This document shows positions 44,318-52,533 of a stretch of DNA of 64,000 bases, in pieces. The first letter of the stretch is position 1, and every line of letters begins with the position of its first letter. The notes beneath the pieces were generated by a model. It made no database searches, was not told the DNA's origin, and worked only from the letters and a program-made list of their open reading frames with translations. This DNA comes from an uncultured Bacilli bacterium (GTDB lineage Bacteria; Bacillota_I; Bacilli_A; RF39; UBA660): positions 1 through 64,000 of the forward strand of contig CAKPDH010000003.1 in the NCBI GenBank assembly GCA_934148845.1, in the 5' to 3' direction. Made by a program: the position numbers and the translations under genes.

Positions 44318-46162
44318 ATGTTAAGGAATTTAGTTAATAATAAAATATTTAAAATAATATCAGTAATATGCTTAATTTTTTTGATCAGTGGATTATCACT
44401 ATTTTATTATAATAAATGTAATTTATACATATTACATATAAGTATATTAGCTTTATTTTTAAATACTTTCTTTATGTTTTTAATATTCAGCGTATTATTT
44501 GGAATCACTAAAGATACATTTAAATCTACTTTAATATTAAGTATCATAAATACATTATATCTTATAGGAAATCAAATTAAAATAGTATATACAGATGAAC
44601 CATTTGTTATTTCTGATTTATTATACTTATCAGCATCCAGTGAAATACTTAATATAATAAGTGATACAGGAATAAATACTTTAAAAATAGTTATAAAACC
44701 ATCTATATGTTTAATTTTAATTTCAGGTTTTTTAGTATTTTTGTCATATATAGTAAAAATCAAAATAACTAGTAATAAAAGTAGAATTTTACTAATTACA
44801 TCACCTATTATTATATTATTGCTTTTAAATTTAAGAATAGAAGTAACTAGAAACTTTATACTTAAAAATATTTTTAGAATAGATAGTAGGCGTGATTATG
44901 CTGCTATGACTAGTAATAAAAAGTATTTTAGCAAATATGGACTATTAAGTGGATTATATGCACAACAACTTGAAACTAGAATTATAAAACCAGAGGGATA
45001 TAATGGTAAGAATATAAGCAAAATTGTATCAAAACAAAATAATTTAAATGTAGAAAAGACTTTAGGAAAACCTAATATAATTGTTTTATTTTCTGAATCT
45101 TATTTTGATATAAGCGTAGTAGATGAAATAAAGTTTAATAAACAAATAACTAAAAATATACATAAATTGAGAGATGAAGGAATATCATTTAAGATGATAT
45201 CTCCATCATATGGGGGCATATCTGCAAATGTAGAATTTGAATTTTTGACGGGCGCAAGTCTAATGTATTTTAATAATGGGTATGTTCCATATATGCAGTT
45301 ATATACTGATGATTCATATTATAATAGACCTTCAATAATAAATGAGCTAAAAAATAATGGATATAAAACTAAAATAGTCGCTTATACTTCAGATAAACTT
45401 TTTAGATGTGGCAATTTTTATAATTATCTTAAAGTAGATTCTAAGGAATATAATGTTTGGGTTAGTGACGAACATAGAAAGGGTCAATATGTGTCAGACG
45501 AATATGTAGTTGATAATATAATTAATGAATTTAATAATAAGGAAAAAGATCAAAAACTGTTTTATATGACGTTAACAATGCAATCACATATGCCATATTT
45601 GAAAGATAAATATGATAAATATGATATTAAAATAGAAGAAAGTGTTCTTCCAAAAGAAATGAATGATACTATGTTATCATATGCTCAAGGTGTATATGAT
45701 ACTGATTTACAACTTAAAAGATTATATAACTATATAAAAACATTAAAAGAGCCTACTATTATAGTTTTTTATGGTGATCATTTACCATATTTAAAAACAA
45801 AAAGTGGAGAAAATATAATAGATAAATTAAAATATTTTAATACAGATGATTTTGATTTAAATATGTTTAGGAAATATAATACTGAAAGTTTAATTTTGGC
45901 TAATTTTGAAATTAAAGAAAAAGATACTAAGTATTTAGGTCCCGATTTACTTAGTGCTTATGTATTAAACAGAATGGATATAAAATTATCTGACTATTAT
46001 AAATGGCTATATACGACAAAAGATATATTACCAGCTTCTAATTTATATGTTTCAGTAGATAAAAATGGAAAAGTATATAACACTAATAAATTATCAGGTA
46101 ATATGAAAAAAATGTATGATTTACGAAGAAGTGTTCAATATAAATATTTTATAGCTAAGTAG
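44318..46162 (+). CDS. LtaS-like sulfatase-fold membrane phosphotransferase
   Basis: 614 residues from the ATG at 44318, preceded by GAGGGA; the frame is open further upstream, but that part lies in the promoter. Five N-terminal membrane helices are followed by an extracellular sulfatase domain: IIVLFSESYFDISVVDEI (metal site), SPSYGGISANVEFEFLTG, MTLTMQSHMPY, and IIVFYGDHLPYL with the Asp-His metal ligands. The family adds glycerol phosphate to lipoteichoic acid or modifies other glycopolymers. The nucleophile is normally Thr; here the matching segment reads GGISAN, so Ser would serve. Confidence 0.87.
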   Translation: MLRNLVNNKIFKIISVICLIFLISGLSLFYYNKCNLYILHISILALFLNTFFMFLIFSVLFGITKDTFKSTLILSIINTLYLIGNQIKIVYTDEPFVISDLLYLSASSEILNIISDTGINTLKIVIKPSICLILISGFLVFLSYIVKIKITSNKSRILLITSPIIILLLLNLRIEVTRNFILKNIFRIDSRRDYAAMTSNKKYFSKYGLLSGLYAQQLETRIIKPEGYNGKNISKIVSKQNNLNVEKTLGKPNIIVLFSESYFDISVVDEIKFNKQITKNIHKLRDEGISFKMISPSYGGISANVEFEFLTGASLMYFNNGYVPYMQLYTDDSYYNRPSIINELKNNGYKTKIVAYTSDKLFRCGNFYNYLKVDSKEYNVWVSDEHRKGQYVSDEYVVDNIINEFNNKEKDQKLFYMTLTMQSHMPYLKDKYDKYDIKIEESVLPKEMNDTMLSYAQGVYDTDLQLKRLYNYIKTLKEPTIIVFYGDHLPYLKTKSGENIIDKLKYFNTDDFDLNMFRKYNTESLILANFEIKEKDTKYLGPDLLSAYVLNRMDIKLSDYYKWLYTTKDILPASNLYVSVDKNGKVYNTNKLSGNMKKMYDLRRSVQYKYFIAK

Positions 46163-46177
46163 AACTTAGCTTTTTTT
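46153..46177 (+). terminator. Rho-independent terminator
   Basis: Stem AGCTAAGT/ACTTAGCT with an AGA loop and seven T; overlaps the stop codon of the LtaS-like gene. Confidence 0.85.
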
Positions 46178-46236
46178 ATGTTAATTTCTTTTCATAATTT
46201 ATATACTCGTCCATATATTTTACTATGGAGGTATAT

Positions 46237-47115
46237 ATGCTAGGATTAACAGATTCTGAGGTGTTGGAAAAGAGAAAGAAATATGGTTCAAATGAACTTG
46301 AAAAAGCAAAAAAAGATGGATTTTTTAAATTATTAATTAGTACGCTAGGTGATCCTATTATTAAAATATTATTAATAGCTCTAGCTATAAAGACTATATT
46401 TTTATTTAAAAATTTTGATTGGTATGAGACTATAGGTATTGTAATAGCAATCCTACTTGCTTCATTTATATCAACAATATCAGAATATGGAAGTGAAAAA
46501 TCATTTGAAAAATTACAAGAAGAAATTTCTAAAGTAAATTGTAGAGTTATTAGAAATAATAAAAAAATAGAAATACCAATATCAGAAGTAGTTGTAGGTG
46601 ATATAGTTTGTCTTGAGGTTGGTGATAAAATTCCAGCAGATGGAATTTTAGTAAAAGGAAAACTTAGTGTTGATGAATCCTGTTTAAATGGTGAAACGAA
46701 AGAGGCATATAAAGAAGTTCCGCTTAATTTATCAAAACCAACTGAAAAAAATATGTTATTTAAAGGAAGTGTTGTTTATAGTAATAATGGTCTAATGAAA
46801 GTAATAAGTGTTGGTAAAAATACTTTTTATGGTAAAATTGCAATGGAATTACAAGAAAAACAACCAGATACGCCTTTAAAAATAAGATTAAGAGGACTTG
46901 CTAATTTTATCAGTAAAATTGGATATATAGGTGCGTTTTTAGTATTCTTTTCATATTTATTTAAAGTTGTAGTAATAAATAATTCATTTGATATTATTTT
47001 AATAAAACAAATGGTTAGTAATTTTCCTCTTATAACAGGTCATATTCTTTATGCTTTAACACTTTGTGTTACTATAATAATTGTTGCTGTACCAGATGGT
47101 TTATATCTATTATGA
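46237..47115 (+). pseudogene. P-type Ca2+-ATPase, 5' part, interrupted by the integrative element
   Basis: N-terminal third of a PMCA-type (P-IIB) calcium pump. Start is the ATG at 46237 after GGAGGT; the ATG at 46225 is within that ribosome-binding site. It holds the cytoplasmic N-terminus, membrane helices 1-2, the actuator domain (DESCLNGETKEAY, the TGES-type loop) and helices 3-4, ending at VAVPDGLYLL. The host sequence stops at base 47096; after that seven foreign codons lead to a stop. Normal genes read VAVPEGLP here. Joining base 47096 to 52534 restores the frame (866 residues in total). The fragment lacks the phosphorylation domain, so it cannot pump. Confidence 0.93.
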
Positions 47116-47120
47116 TGATA
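47097..47120 (+). repeat. Left end (P' arm of attachment site)
   Basis: TGGTTTATATCTATTATGAT followed by GATA. Compared with the reverse complement of 52508-52531 it differs at four of 24 positions. Forms attL together with the upstream ATPase half-site. Confidence 0.88.
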
Positions 47121-47190
47121 AGTAAATAGAATATATTAATATATATTTTTTATAAACTAAAAATCATATTGACCATTTATATATAATTAA

Positions 47191-47219
47191 TTGACCTAAT
47201 AGTATATTTTTGCTAAAAT
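47191..47219 (+). promoter_or_regulatory. Promoter of the RiPP operon
   Basis: TTGACC at 47191-47196, 17-bp spacer ending in TGC, TAAAAT at 47214-47219, 19 bp before the precursor start. ATTGACC also occurs at 47168-47174, 22 bp upstream of the copy that forms the -35 region, which could serve a regulator. Confidence 0.65.
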
Positions 47220-47238
47220 ATAGATGAGGAGGGAAATT

Positions 47239-47346
47239 ATGACTATAATTAACGAATCAAACAAAAATATCACAGAAGAGATGTTCACTAGTACAACAGT
47301 TAATAGCTGTGAATATGATGGTGCATCTTGTGGCTGTGGTAATTAA
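47239..47346 (+). CDS. Cys-rich RiPP precursor peptide
   Basis: 35 residues beginning MTIINESNKNITEEMFTSTT (putative leader) and ending VNSCEYDGASCGCGN (putative core with three Cys, four of the last eight residues Gly or Asn). Excellent GAGGAGGG ribosome-binding site, own promoter, and a terminator-like hairpin between it and the maturase gene, a layout that gives precursor in excess. Its position before a SPASM-type radical SAM gene makes it the obvious substrate. Thioether or other carbon-centred cross-links at Cys, or at the nearby Tyr/Asp, are possible; which is formed cannot be read from the sequence. Not recognised as a known peptide family. Confidence 0.85.
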   Translation: MTIINESNKNITEEMFTSTTVNSCEYDGASCGCGN

Positions 47347-47374
47347 AAGTAAACTTTTTTAAGTTTGCTTTTTT
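47346..47374 (+). terminator. Attenuator between precursor and maturase genes
   Basis: Eleven-base imperfect stem (47346-47356 and 47361-47371), TTTT loop, short T tail. Partial read-through would give far more precursor than enzyme mRNA. Confidence 0.7.
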
Positions 47375-47388
47375 AGATTGGAGGTTAT

Positions 47389-49188
47389 ATGGTGTATCAC
47401 AAATCAATATTCAATTATATATATAAGAAATCTAATAATAATTGGGTAATATATAATACTTTTAGTGGTTCAATCATTTTAATGGATGATGAGTCGAAGA
47501 AAAAATTTGATAACTTAGGAGACAATAATATTAAAAACAATAGTAAGTTCATTGATGATTTAATAAAACAAGGAATTTTAATAGACAATGAGCATGATGA
47601 AAAAAAATTAATAGATGCAAGTAGAGCAAGAAGAACGTTTGGGGAAAAGGCAGCTTATTTAAGAATATTAACTACAACAGCGTGTAATGCTCGTTGTTCT
47701 TATTGTTATGAGAAAGGGTTTAAAACAGAAACAATGGATAAAAATACAACAGAAGCGGTAATTAAATATATTTTAAGATTACCTAAAATGGAAAAATTTT
47801 ATATTCATTGGTTTGGAGGAGAACCATTACTTAATACAAAAGTGATTGATAAAGTAATGAGTGCAGTATATGATAAACTTAAATTGAATGGAACACAAGT
47901 TTATGTATATTTTACATCAAATGGCTCTATGCTCGATAGAGAAATGTGTCATAAAGCAAAAGACTTGTGGCATGCTAGTTATTTTCAAATAACTATTGAT
48001 GATATTGGTAAAAAATATGATAATATAAAAAAATATATTAATAAAAAATATAATTATGAGAAAGTTATTCAGAATATTAAATATTTATTAAAAGAAAAAA
48101 TTCAGGTTATATTAAGAATAAATTATTATCCAGATGAAGTAAATAAAGTTAAAAATATTATTGATGCTTTGTCAGAAGATTTTATGGATGCATGTAAGAA
48201 TGGGTTATTGATTTTTGATCCAGCTCCAATTTTTGATTCAAATAGTATTTCATGTTCAAATTGTGAGAAAGTGTATAATATGTCTGACCCTGCAAAATAT
48301 TTGATAGAAAAAGGATTTTTGCGTGAAGAAGATGCTATAAATTTAAAATTTAAAGGCGGTCAGTGCTATGCTTGCCATCAAGGAAGTTTCACAGTAGCGC
48401 CCAATGGCGATTTATATAAATGTACTGTAACAATGAGGGATAAAGGAGCAGTGGTTGGAAATATATTTAATGGTGTTGATAGAAATAATTATTATTTTAA
48501 ATGGGTTAATCCAAATTTACCAGAAAAATGTAATAAATGTGTATTTTTACCACTGTGTCAGGGTGGTTGTAGGGCAGGTGAACTAGGGTATTTAAGTGTA
48601 TTTTGTAAAAGAAATTTATCGGAGGTAAAATCAATGATTAATTTTAAAATAGAAAATATGTTAAAGAAAAAAATTAAACTTATTCCTTTTAAAGAGAGTG
48701 TAGGAAAAGATTTATACCAAATGTACCAAGATATTCCAAAAGAAGAAGTCGGCTCAATTAATAATTTAAATGGAATAAATTATGGAGAATTTAAAAAGAA
48801 ATGTGAAGAATTAATTAAAGAAGAAAAAATTATTAATGAAGAAATTCATACTACAACTAGTAGATTTATTTTATACAATGATTATAAACCTATTGGTGAA
48901 ATTGGTATTAGAACAACATTAAATGATTTTTGGGAAAACAAAGGTAGTCAAATATATTATAAAATTAGAAAAAGTGAAAGAAAAAAAGGCTATGGTAATC
49001 TAATTTTAAAATTGGGGTTGTTGGAGGCAAAAAAATTAGGATTTAATAAAATTAGAATAAATTGTGATGATAATAATACAGCTTCTAAAAAAATAATAAT
49101 TAAAAATGGTGGCATTGTTGATATTAAAAGTTATAAAACAAAGGATGGCTTTAGCTCAAGCTATATAATAAAGTTAAATGAAAAATAG
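47389..49188 (+). CDS. Radical SAM/SPASM peptide maturase fused to a GNAT acetyltransferase domain
   Basis: 599 residues. Residues 1-75 look like the winged-helix precursor-binding (PqqD/RRE-like) module common in SPASM maturases. The radical SAM cluster motif CNARCSYC is at C99, C103 and C106, followed by HWFGGEPLL. The SPASM region has C326 plus CYACHQ, GDLYKC and then CNKCVFLPLCQGGC (C381, C384, C390, C394) and a last Cys in LSVFCKRN, enough for two auxiliary Fe-S clusters. From about residue 425 a GNAT domain follows (PIGEIGIR, RKSERKKGYGNLIL, DDNNTASKKIIIKNGG). The fusion suggests that one protein both cross-links and acetylates the peptide. Overlaps the TldD-like gene by 11 bp. Confidence 0.9.
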   Translation: MVYHKSIFNYIYKKSNNNWVIYNTFSGSIILMDDESKKKFDNLGDNNIKNNSKFIDDLIKQGILIDNEHDEKKLIDASRARRTFGEKAAYLRILTTTACNARCSYCYEKGFKTETMDKNTTEAVIKYILRLPKMEKFYIHWFGGEPLLNTKVIDKVMSAVYDKLKLNGTQVYVYFTSNGSMLDREMCHKAKDLWHASYFQITIDDIGKKYDNIKKYINKKYNYEKVIQNIKYLLKEKIQVILRINYYPDEVNKVKNIIDALSEDFMDACKNGLLIFDPAPIFDSNSISCSNCEKVYNMSDPAKYLIEKGFLREEDAINLKFKGGQCYACHQGSFTVAPNGDLYKCTVTMRDKGAVVGNIFNGVDRNNYYFKWVNPNLPEKCNKCVFLPLCQGGCRAGELGYLSVFCKRNLSEVKSMINFKIENMLKKKIKLIPFKESVGKDLYQMYQDIPKEEVGSINNLNGINYGEFKKKCEELIKEEKIINEEIHTTTSRFILYNDYKPIGEIGIRTTLNDFWENKGSQIYYKIRKSERKKGYGNLILKLGLLEAKKLGFNKIRINCDDNNTASKKIIIKNGGIVDIKSYKTKDGFSSSYIIKLNEK

Positions 49189-50485
49189 AAGTGTTTTAAA
49201 ACAATTATATAGTATAATATCATCAATAGAAAATATTAATATTAATATTTTTGTTGAAGAAATATATGAAAACCAAATTGAACTATACTTAAAAAATAAG
49301 AAAATGAAGAAAAATAATATAGACTATGGAGTAAGAATAATAATAGATAATACAGTTACTAAAAAATATAAAAGTATATCCTTTTTAAACTATGAAGATA
49401 TGTTTTACCAAGTAGTAAATTATATAAAAGGAACTTTAAACATTGAGTTAAATAATAAGAAAGATAGGGTTTATTTTAAAAAATACAAAGGAAAAAACAT
49501 TGTTTTGAACAATCAACAAAAGCATAATATTATGTCTAATATTATAAAAGAATTAACAGGATATGATAGTTTAAAAGTAGCTTTATATGAAAAAAAAGAG
49601 AATATATTCATAATCCAGAGTTCAACAAGATATATTTTAAATATTAAAAATTTTTATACAAAAATGATGTTAAAAGGAAATATTGATAATAATGAAATTT
49701 ATGATTTTATACTTTCAGATCATGGCCATAAAAATTTAACAAAAAGAAAAACAATGGATTTAATAGAAAGATTTAAAGAAATAACTAGCATTAAAACAAG
49801 TAATGTAAAAATACCAGATGGAGATTATGATTTAATTCTTTCCAATAATTGTGGAACGGTATTTCACGAGGTATTTGGACACAATTTAGAATTAGATCTA
49901 ATTAATAAATCCAGTAAAGAATTATTTAAAAAGGGAAATAATATAGGTAATAATTTAATAACATTTATAGATAACACACATTATAATAATGACTTGTTAG
50001 ATTTGCAATATGATGATTATATTAATAATGTTAAAAATAAGATTTTAATAAAAAATGGAAAAATAATAGACTATATTAATACATTAAGATCAGAAAATTA
50101 CAAATTTTATCCAACTACTAGAATGACGAATTCCTATTTGAAGCCCAATAATAATTCTTTACCACTAAATATTTCTAAAATAAAAAAAGGGATATACATA
50201 TATAAAATTGGAGCAGGCAAACTTTATTTAGAAAAACAAGAGTTTGAAATAACAATAGATGCAGGATATCTGATTATAAATGGCATGAAAAAGGGAAAAA
50301 TTTCAAATATAACCTTTCAAATAGATGTTGATGACTTTATAAAAAAAATTAAATATGTAGGGAATGATTTAAATTTTATTTCAACAGTATGTGGGTCAAG
50401 CAGTGGAAATGTTTTTTGTTATGCTGGGACTCCTACTGTACTTGTGAAAAATATTTCTATAAAACAGAATGTTAAGTATATATAA
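49178..50485 (+). CDS. TldD-like metalloprotease, probable leader peptidase
   Basis: 435 residues, near the family's usual 450-480. The metal site HEVFGH (H230, E231, H235) is followed by LELD, matching the HExxGHxLExD signature of TldD, the catalytic half of the TldD/TldE protease. The C-terminus (TVCGSSSGNVFCYAGTPTVLVKNISI) is typical of the fold. No TldE/PmbA partner is encoded nearby. In microcin B17 and several radical SAM peptides TldD/E removes the leader; here an 11-bp overlap with the maturase gene points to the same role. Confidence 0.87.
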   Translation: MKNRSVLKQLYSIISSIENININIFVEEIYENQIELYLKNKKMKKNNIDYGVRIIIDNTVTKKYKSISFLNYEDMFYQVVNYIKGTLNIELNNKKDRVYFKKYKGKNIVLNNQQKHNIMSNIIKELTGYDSLKVALYEKKENIFIIQSSTRYILNIKNFYTKMMLKGNIDNNEIYDFILSDHGHKNLTKRKTMDLIERFKEITSIKTSNVKIPDGDYDLILSNNCGTVFHEVFGHNLELDLINKSSKELFKKGNNIGNNLITFIDNTHYNNDLLDLQYDDYINNVKNKILIKNGKIIDYINTLRSENYKFYPTTRMTNSYLKPNNNSLPLNISKIKKGIYIYKIGAGKLYLEKQEFEITIDAGYLIINGMKKGKISNITFQIDVDDFIKKIKYVGNDLNFISTVCGSSSGNVFCYAGTPTVLVKNISIKQNVKYI

Positions 50486-50499
50486 TATATGAAAAATTA

Positions 50500-50540
50500 A
50501 AACTGGATTTAGAATGTTGCTTCTATTTACCAGTTTTTTT
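50500..50540 (+). terminator. Terminator closing the RiPP operon
   Basis: Bipartite hairpin AAACTGG...CCAGTTT with an inner TAGAA/TTCTA stem, followed by a T run. The remaining bases to 50,688 show no gene. Confidence 0.75.
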
Positions 50541-50688
50541 GTGCATTCATTTACAAGTAATAAAAAGATTAAACCTCATCATAAAAGAAATAAAATTCCT
50601 TGATATGTTTTATGTTAAAAAAATATATCAAAAAATGTAATGAATAACAAGCTGTTCATATTCATATTTTTAATTGGAGGAAATAATA

Positions 50689-50757
50689 ATGAAAAACGTA
50701 TTAAAAAGAAAAATGAGCATAAAAACTTCAGGGAAGAGAGTTTATGACAGAATTTAA
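50689..50757 (+). CDS. Very small basic peptide ORF upstream of the recombinase
   Basis: 22 residues (MKNVLKRKMSIKTSGKRVYD, then RI), with a good TTGGAGGA ribosome-binding site 7 nt before the ATG. Highly basic. It overlaps the next small ORF by 14 bp in another frame. It could be the front part of a frameshifted TnpW-like gene or a leader peptide; no family recognised. Confidence 0.4.
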   Translation: MKNVLKRKMSIKTSGKRVYDRI

Positions 50758-50863
50758 AGTAAATTATTTTTTTGAGGCTGAAGGTGAAGAGTTTAAAGAA
50801 CTTTTTTATAATGGATTAGAGGATTTTATATCAGAAAAAATTAAATTCCAACTTCATAATTAA
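50744..50863 (+). CDS. Small acidic protein upstream of the recombinase
   Basis: 39 residues (MTEFKVNYFFEAEGEEFKEL, then FYNGLEDFISEKIKFQLHN). The ribosome-binding site would be GGGAAGAGAG. Layout and composition recall the tiny TnpW-type proteins carried next to Tn4451-like serine recombinases, and a directionality-factor role is possible, but the similarity is only impressionistic. Confidence 0.45.
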   Translation: MTEFKVNYFFEAEGEEFKELFYNGLEDFISEKIKFQLHN

Positions 50864-50917
50864 ATTATTTTATTATAAATTTAAGATATGTTTGTTTTAT
50901 GGAGAAAGGAGACGGAA

Positions 50918-52522
50918 GTGTTTAATTTATTAAGTGAAGTAAAACAAATAATATTTAGAGTGGCAATTTATATAAGGCTGTCAAAAGAAGATTTAGATAA
51001 AGCAGGAGAAACAGATAGTTTAAGTGTTAATAATCAAAAGTCAGTTTTAATGGAATATGTAAAACAGAATGATTATAAGTTAGTTGATATTTATATTGAT
51101 GATGGATACACAGGAACTAACTTTGATAGACCTGCTTTTAAAAGAATGATAAGAGATATTGAAAAAGGTAGTATTGATATGGTTATTACTAAAGATTTAT
51201 CAAGACTTGGTAGAGATTATATTGCAACCGGAGAATATGTTGAAAAGTACTTCCCACTTCACAATATTAGATATGTGGCATTGATCGATGGAATTGATAC
51301 ATTTTTAGATACTTGCAACAATGATATAGCACCTTTTAAAGCTGTTATAAATGATATGTATTCTAGAGATAATTCAAAAAAAATTAAAACAGCATTAAAG
51401 TCTATGCAGCAAAAAGGCAAATGGGTTGGGGGATGTACACCATTTGGTTATATGAAAGATCCTTATGACAAAAATCATTTAGTGCTTGATCCGAAAGAGG
51501 CTCCTATAGTAAAAGAAATATTTAGATTGGCAGCTAATGGTATGACTTATTATCAAATTAAAGATAAATTAACGGATGATAATGTCCCTACAATGTGTTT
51601 GTTAAGGCATAATAATAGAGTTGGTAAAATGTCTAGAAAAGGTATTTGGAGTTCTAAAACAGTTAAAGGCATTTTATCTAATGAATTATATTTAGGAGAT
51701 ATGGTACAAAATAAAAGAAGTAGAATTAGTTACAAAATTAGAAAAGTAGTTCCTAATGATAAAGATGATTGGATAATTGTTAAAAATACACATGAGGCAT
51801 TGGTTGATTCAAAAACATTTAATAAAGTACAAGAGTTGCTTAAAAATTGCAAGGTAAAAGCACATAAAGAAATATATAGATTATTAGATGGAATACTTTT
51901 CTGTGGGGATTGCAAACATAAAATTTATATATGTAAACCTAATAAAACAGGTAAAACTTATATTGTATGCAATTATTATAGAATGTACTCAAAACAACAT
52001 TTATGTACATCACACTCGTTTAACTACGATACATTAGAAAAAATTATAGTTGATCAACTTAAAGAAATATTTAAAAAATGTTTAAGTGATAATATAACTT
52101 TGCAAAAAGCAAAAGCATATTATAAAAATGCAAATAATCAAAACGATAAATATGCTAGATATGATGAAGCCCTAAAAGAAATCAAAAAGAAAAAAGAACA
52201 AAATGATAAGATGTATATGGATAAACTTGAAGAAAAAATTACCGAAGAAATGTTTTTAAGAATAAGTGCTAAACTAAATGATGAAATATCTAAATTAGAA
52301 AAAGAAAAAGAAATACTATCAAAATATGTAAATAAAAATGATGATGAAGAAAATAGTGATGAAGAATGTAATAAACTAATAAAAGAATTTATGAATAATC
52401 CTACAAGAGGACTTGTTCTAAAACTTATTAAAAGAATTGAAATATTTAATGATAAAAGCATAAATATATACTTTAATTTTACGAAATTAAATTTTTTATT
52501 AGAAAAGAATAATCATAATTGA
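50918..52522 (+). CDS. Large serine recombinase (TnpX/TndX-like integrase)
   Basis: 534 residues from the GTG at 50918, which has AAAGGAGA 6 nt upstream; an in-frame ATG at 50888 lacks one. The resolvase domain has the nucleophile Ser22 in AIYIRLSKED and TKDLSRLGRDYIATGEYVE; then the Recombinase domain (GCTPFGYMKD, GIWSSKTVKGILSNELYLGD), a zinc ribbon (FCGDCK...CNYYRMYSKQHLC) and a long coiled-coil region near residues 410-480. Catalyses integration and excision with a 2-bp crossover. It lies at the right end of the element, reading outward, as usual for self-mobile units. Confidence 0.95.
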   Translation: MFNLLSEVKQIIFRVAIYIRLSKEDLDKAGETDSLSVNNQKSVLMEYVKQNDYKLVDIYIDDGYTGTNFDRPAFKRMIRDIEKGSIDMVITKDLSRLGRDYIATGEYVEKYFPLHNIRYVALIDGIDTFLDTCNNDIAPFKAVINDMYSRDNSKKIKTALKSMQQKGKWVGGCTPFGYMKDPYDKNHLVLDPKEAPIVKEIFRLAANGMTYYQIKDKLTDDNVPTMCLLRHNNRVGKMSRKGIWSSKTVKGILSNELYLGDMVQNKRSRISYKIRKVVPNDKDDWIIVKNTHEALVDSKTFNKVQELLKNCKVKAHKEIYRLLDGILFCGDCKHKIYICKPNKTGKTYIVCNYYRMYSKQHLCTSHSFNYDTLEKIIVDQLKEIFKKCLSDNITLQKAKAYYKNANNQNDKYARYDEALKEIKKKKEQNDKMYMDKLEEKITEEMFLRISAKLNDEISKLEKEKEILSKYVNKNDDEENSDEECNKLIKEFMNNPTRGLVLKLIKRIEIFNDKSINIYFNFTKLNFLLEKNNHN

Positions 52523-52531
52523 TGTAAACCA
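52508..52531 (-). repeat. Right end (P arm of attachment site)
   Basis: Reverse complement reads TGGTTTACATCAATTATGAT followed by TATT, matching the left end at 20 of 24 positions. The last bases of the recombinase gene lie inside it. Confidence 0.88.
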
Positions 52532-52533
52532 GA

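Larger units (their letters stand above)
47097..52531 (+). mobile_element. 5.4-kb integrative element carrying a RiPP gene cluster
   Basis: Inserted in the PEGL codon of the Ca2+-ATPase gene. Both junctions share ACCAGA (47091-47096 and 52528-52533); crossover can be placed at the dinucleotide GA (47095-47096 and 52532-52533), giving a unit of 5,437 bp. The element ends are 24-bp imperfect inverted repeats (20 of 24 match). Contents in order: promoter, precursor peptide, attenuator, radical SAM-GNAT maturase, TldD-like protease, two tiny ORFs, large serine recombinase at the right end. No conjugation, replication or transporter genes are present, so transfer to another cell would need help from other elements. 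Confidence 0.92.

Noticed and set aside
47097..52531. Element as a conjugative ICE or phage
   Set aside because: No relaxase, coupling protein, type IV secretion, capsid or replication genes; only a recombinase and cargo.
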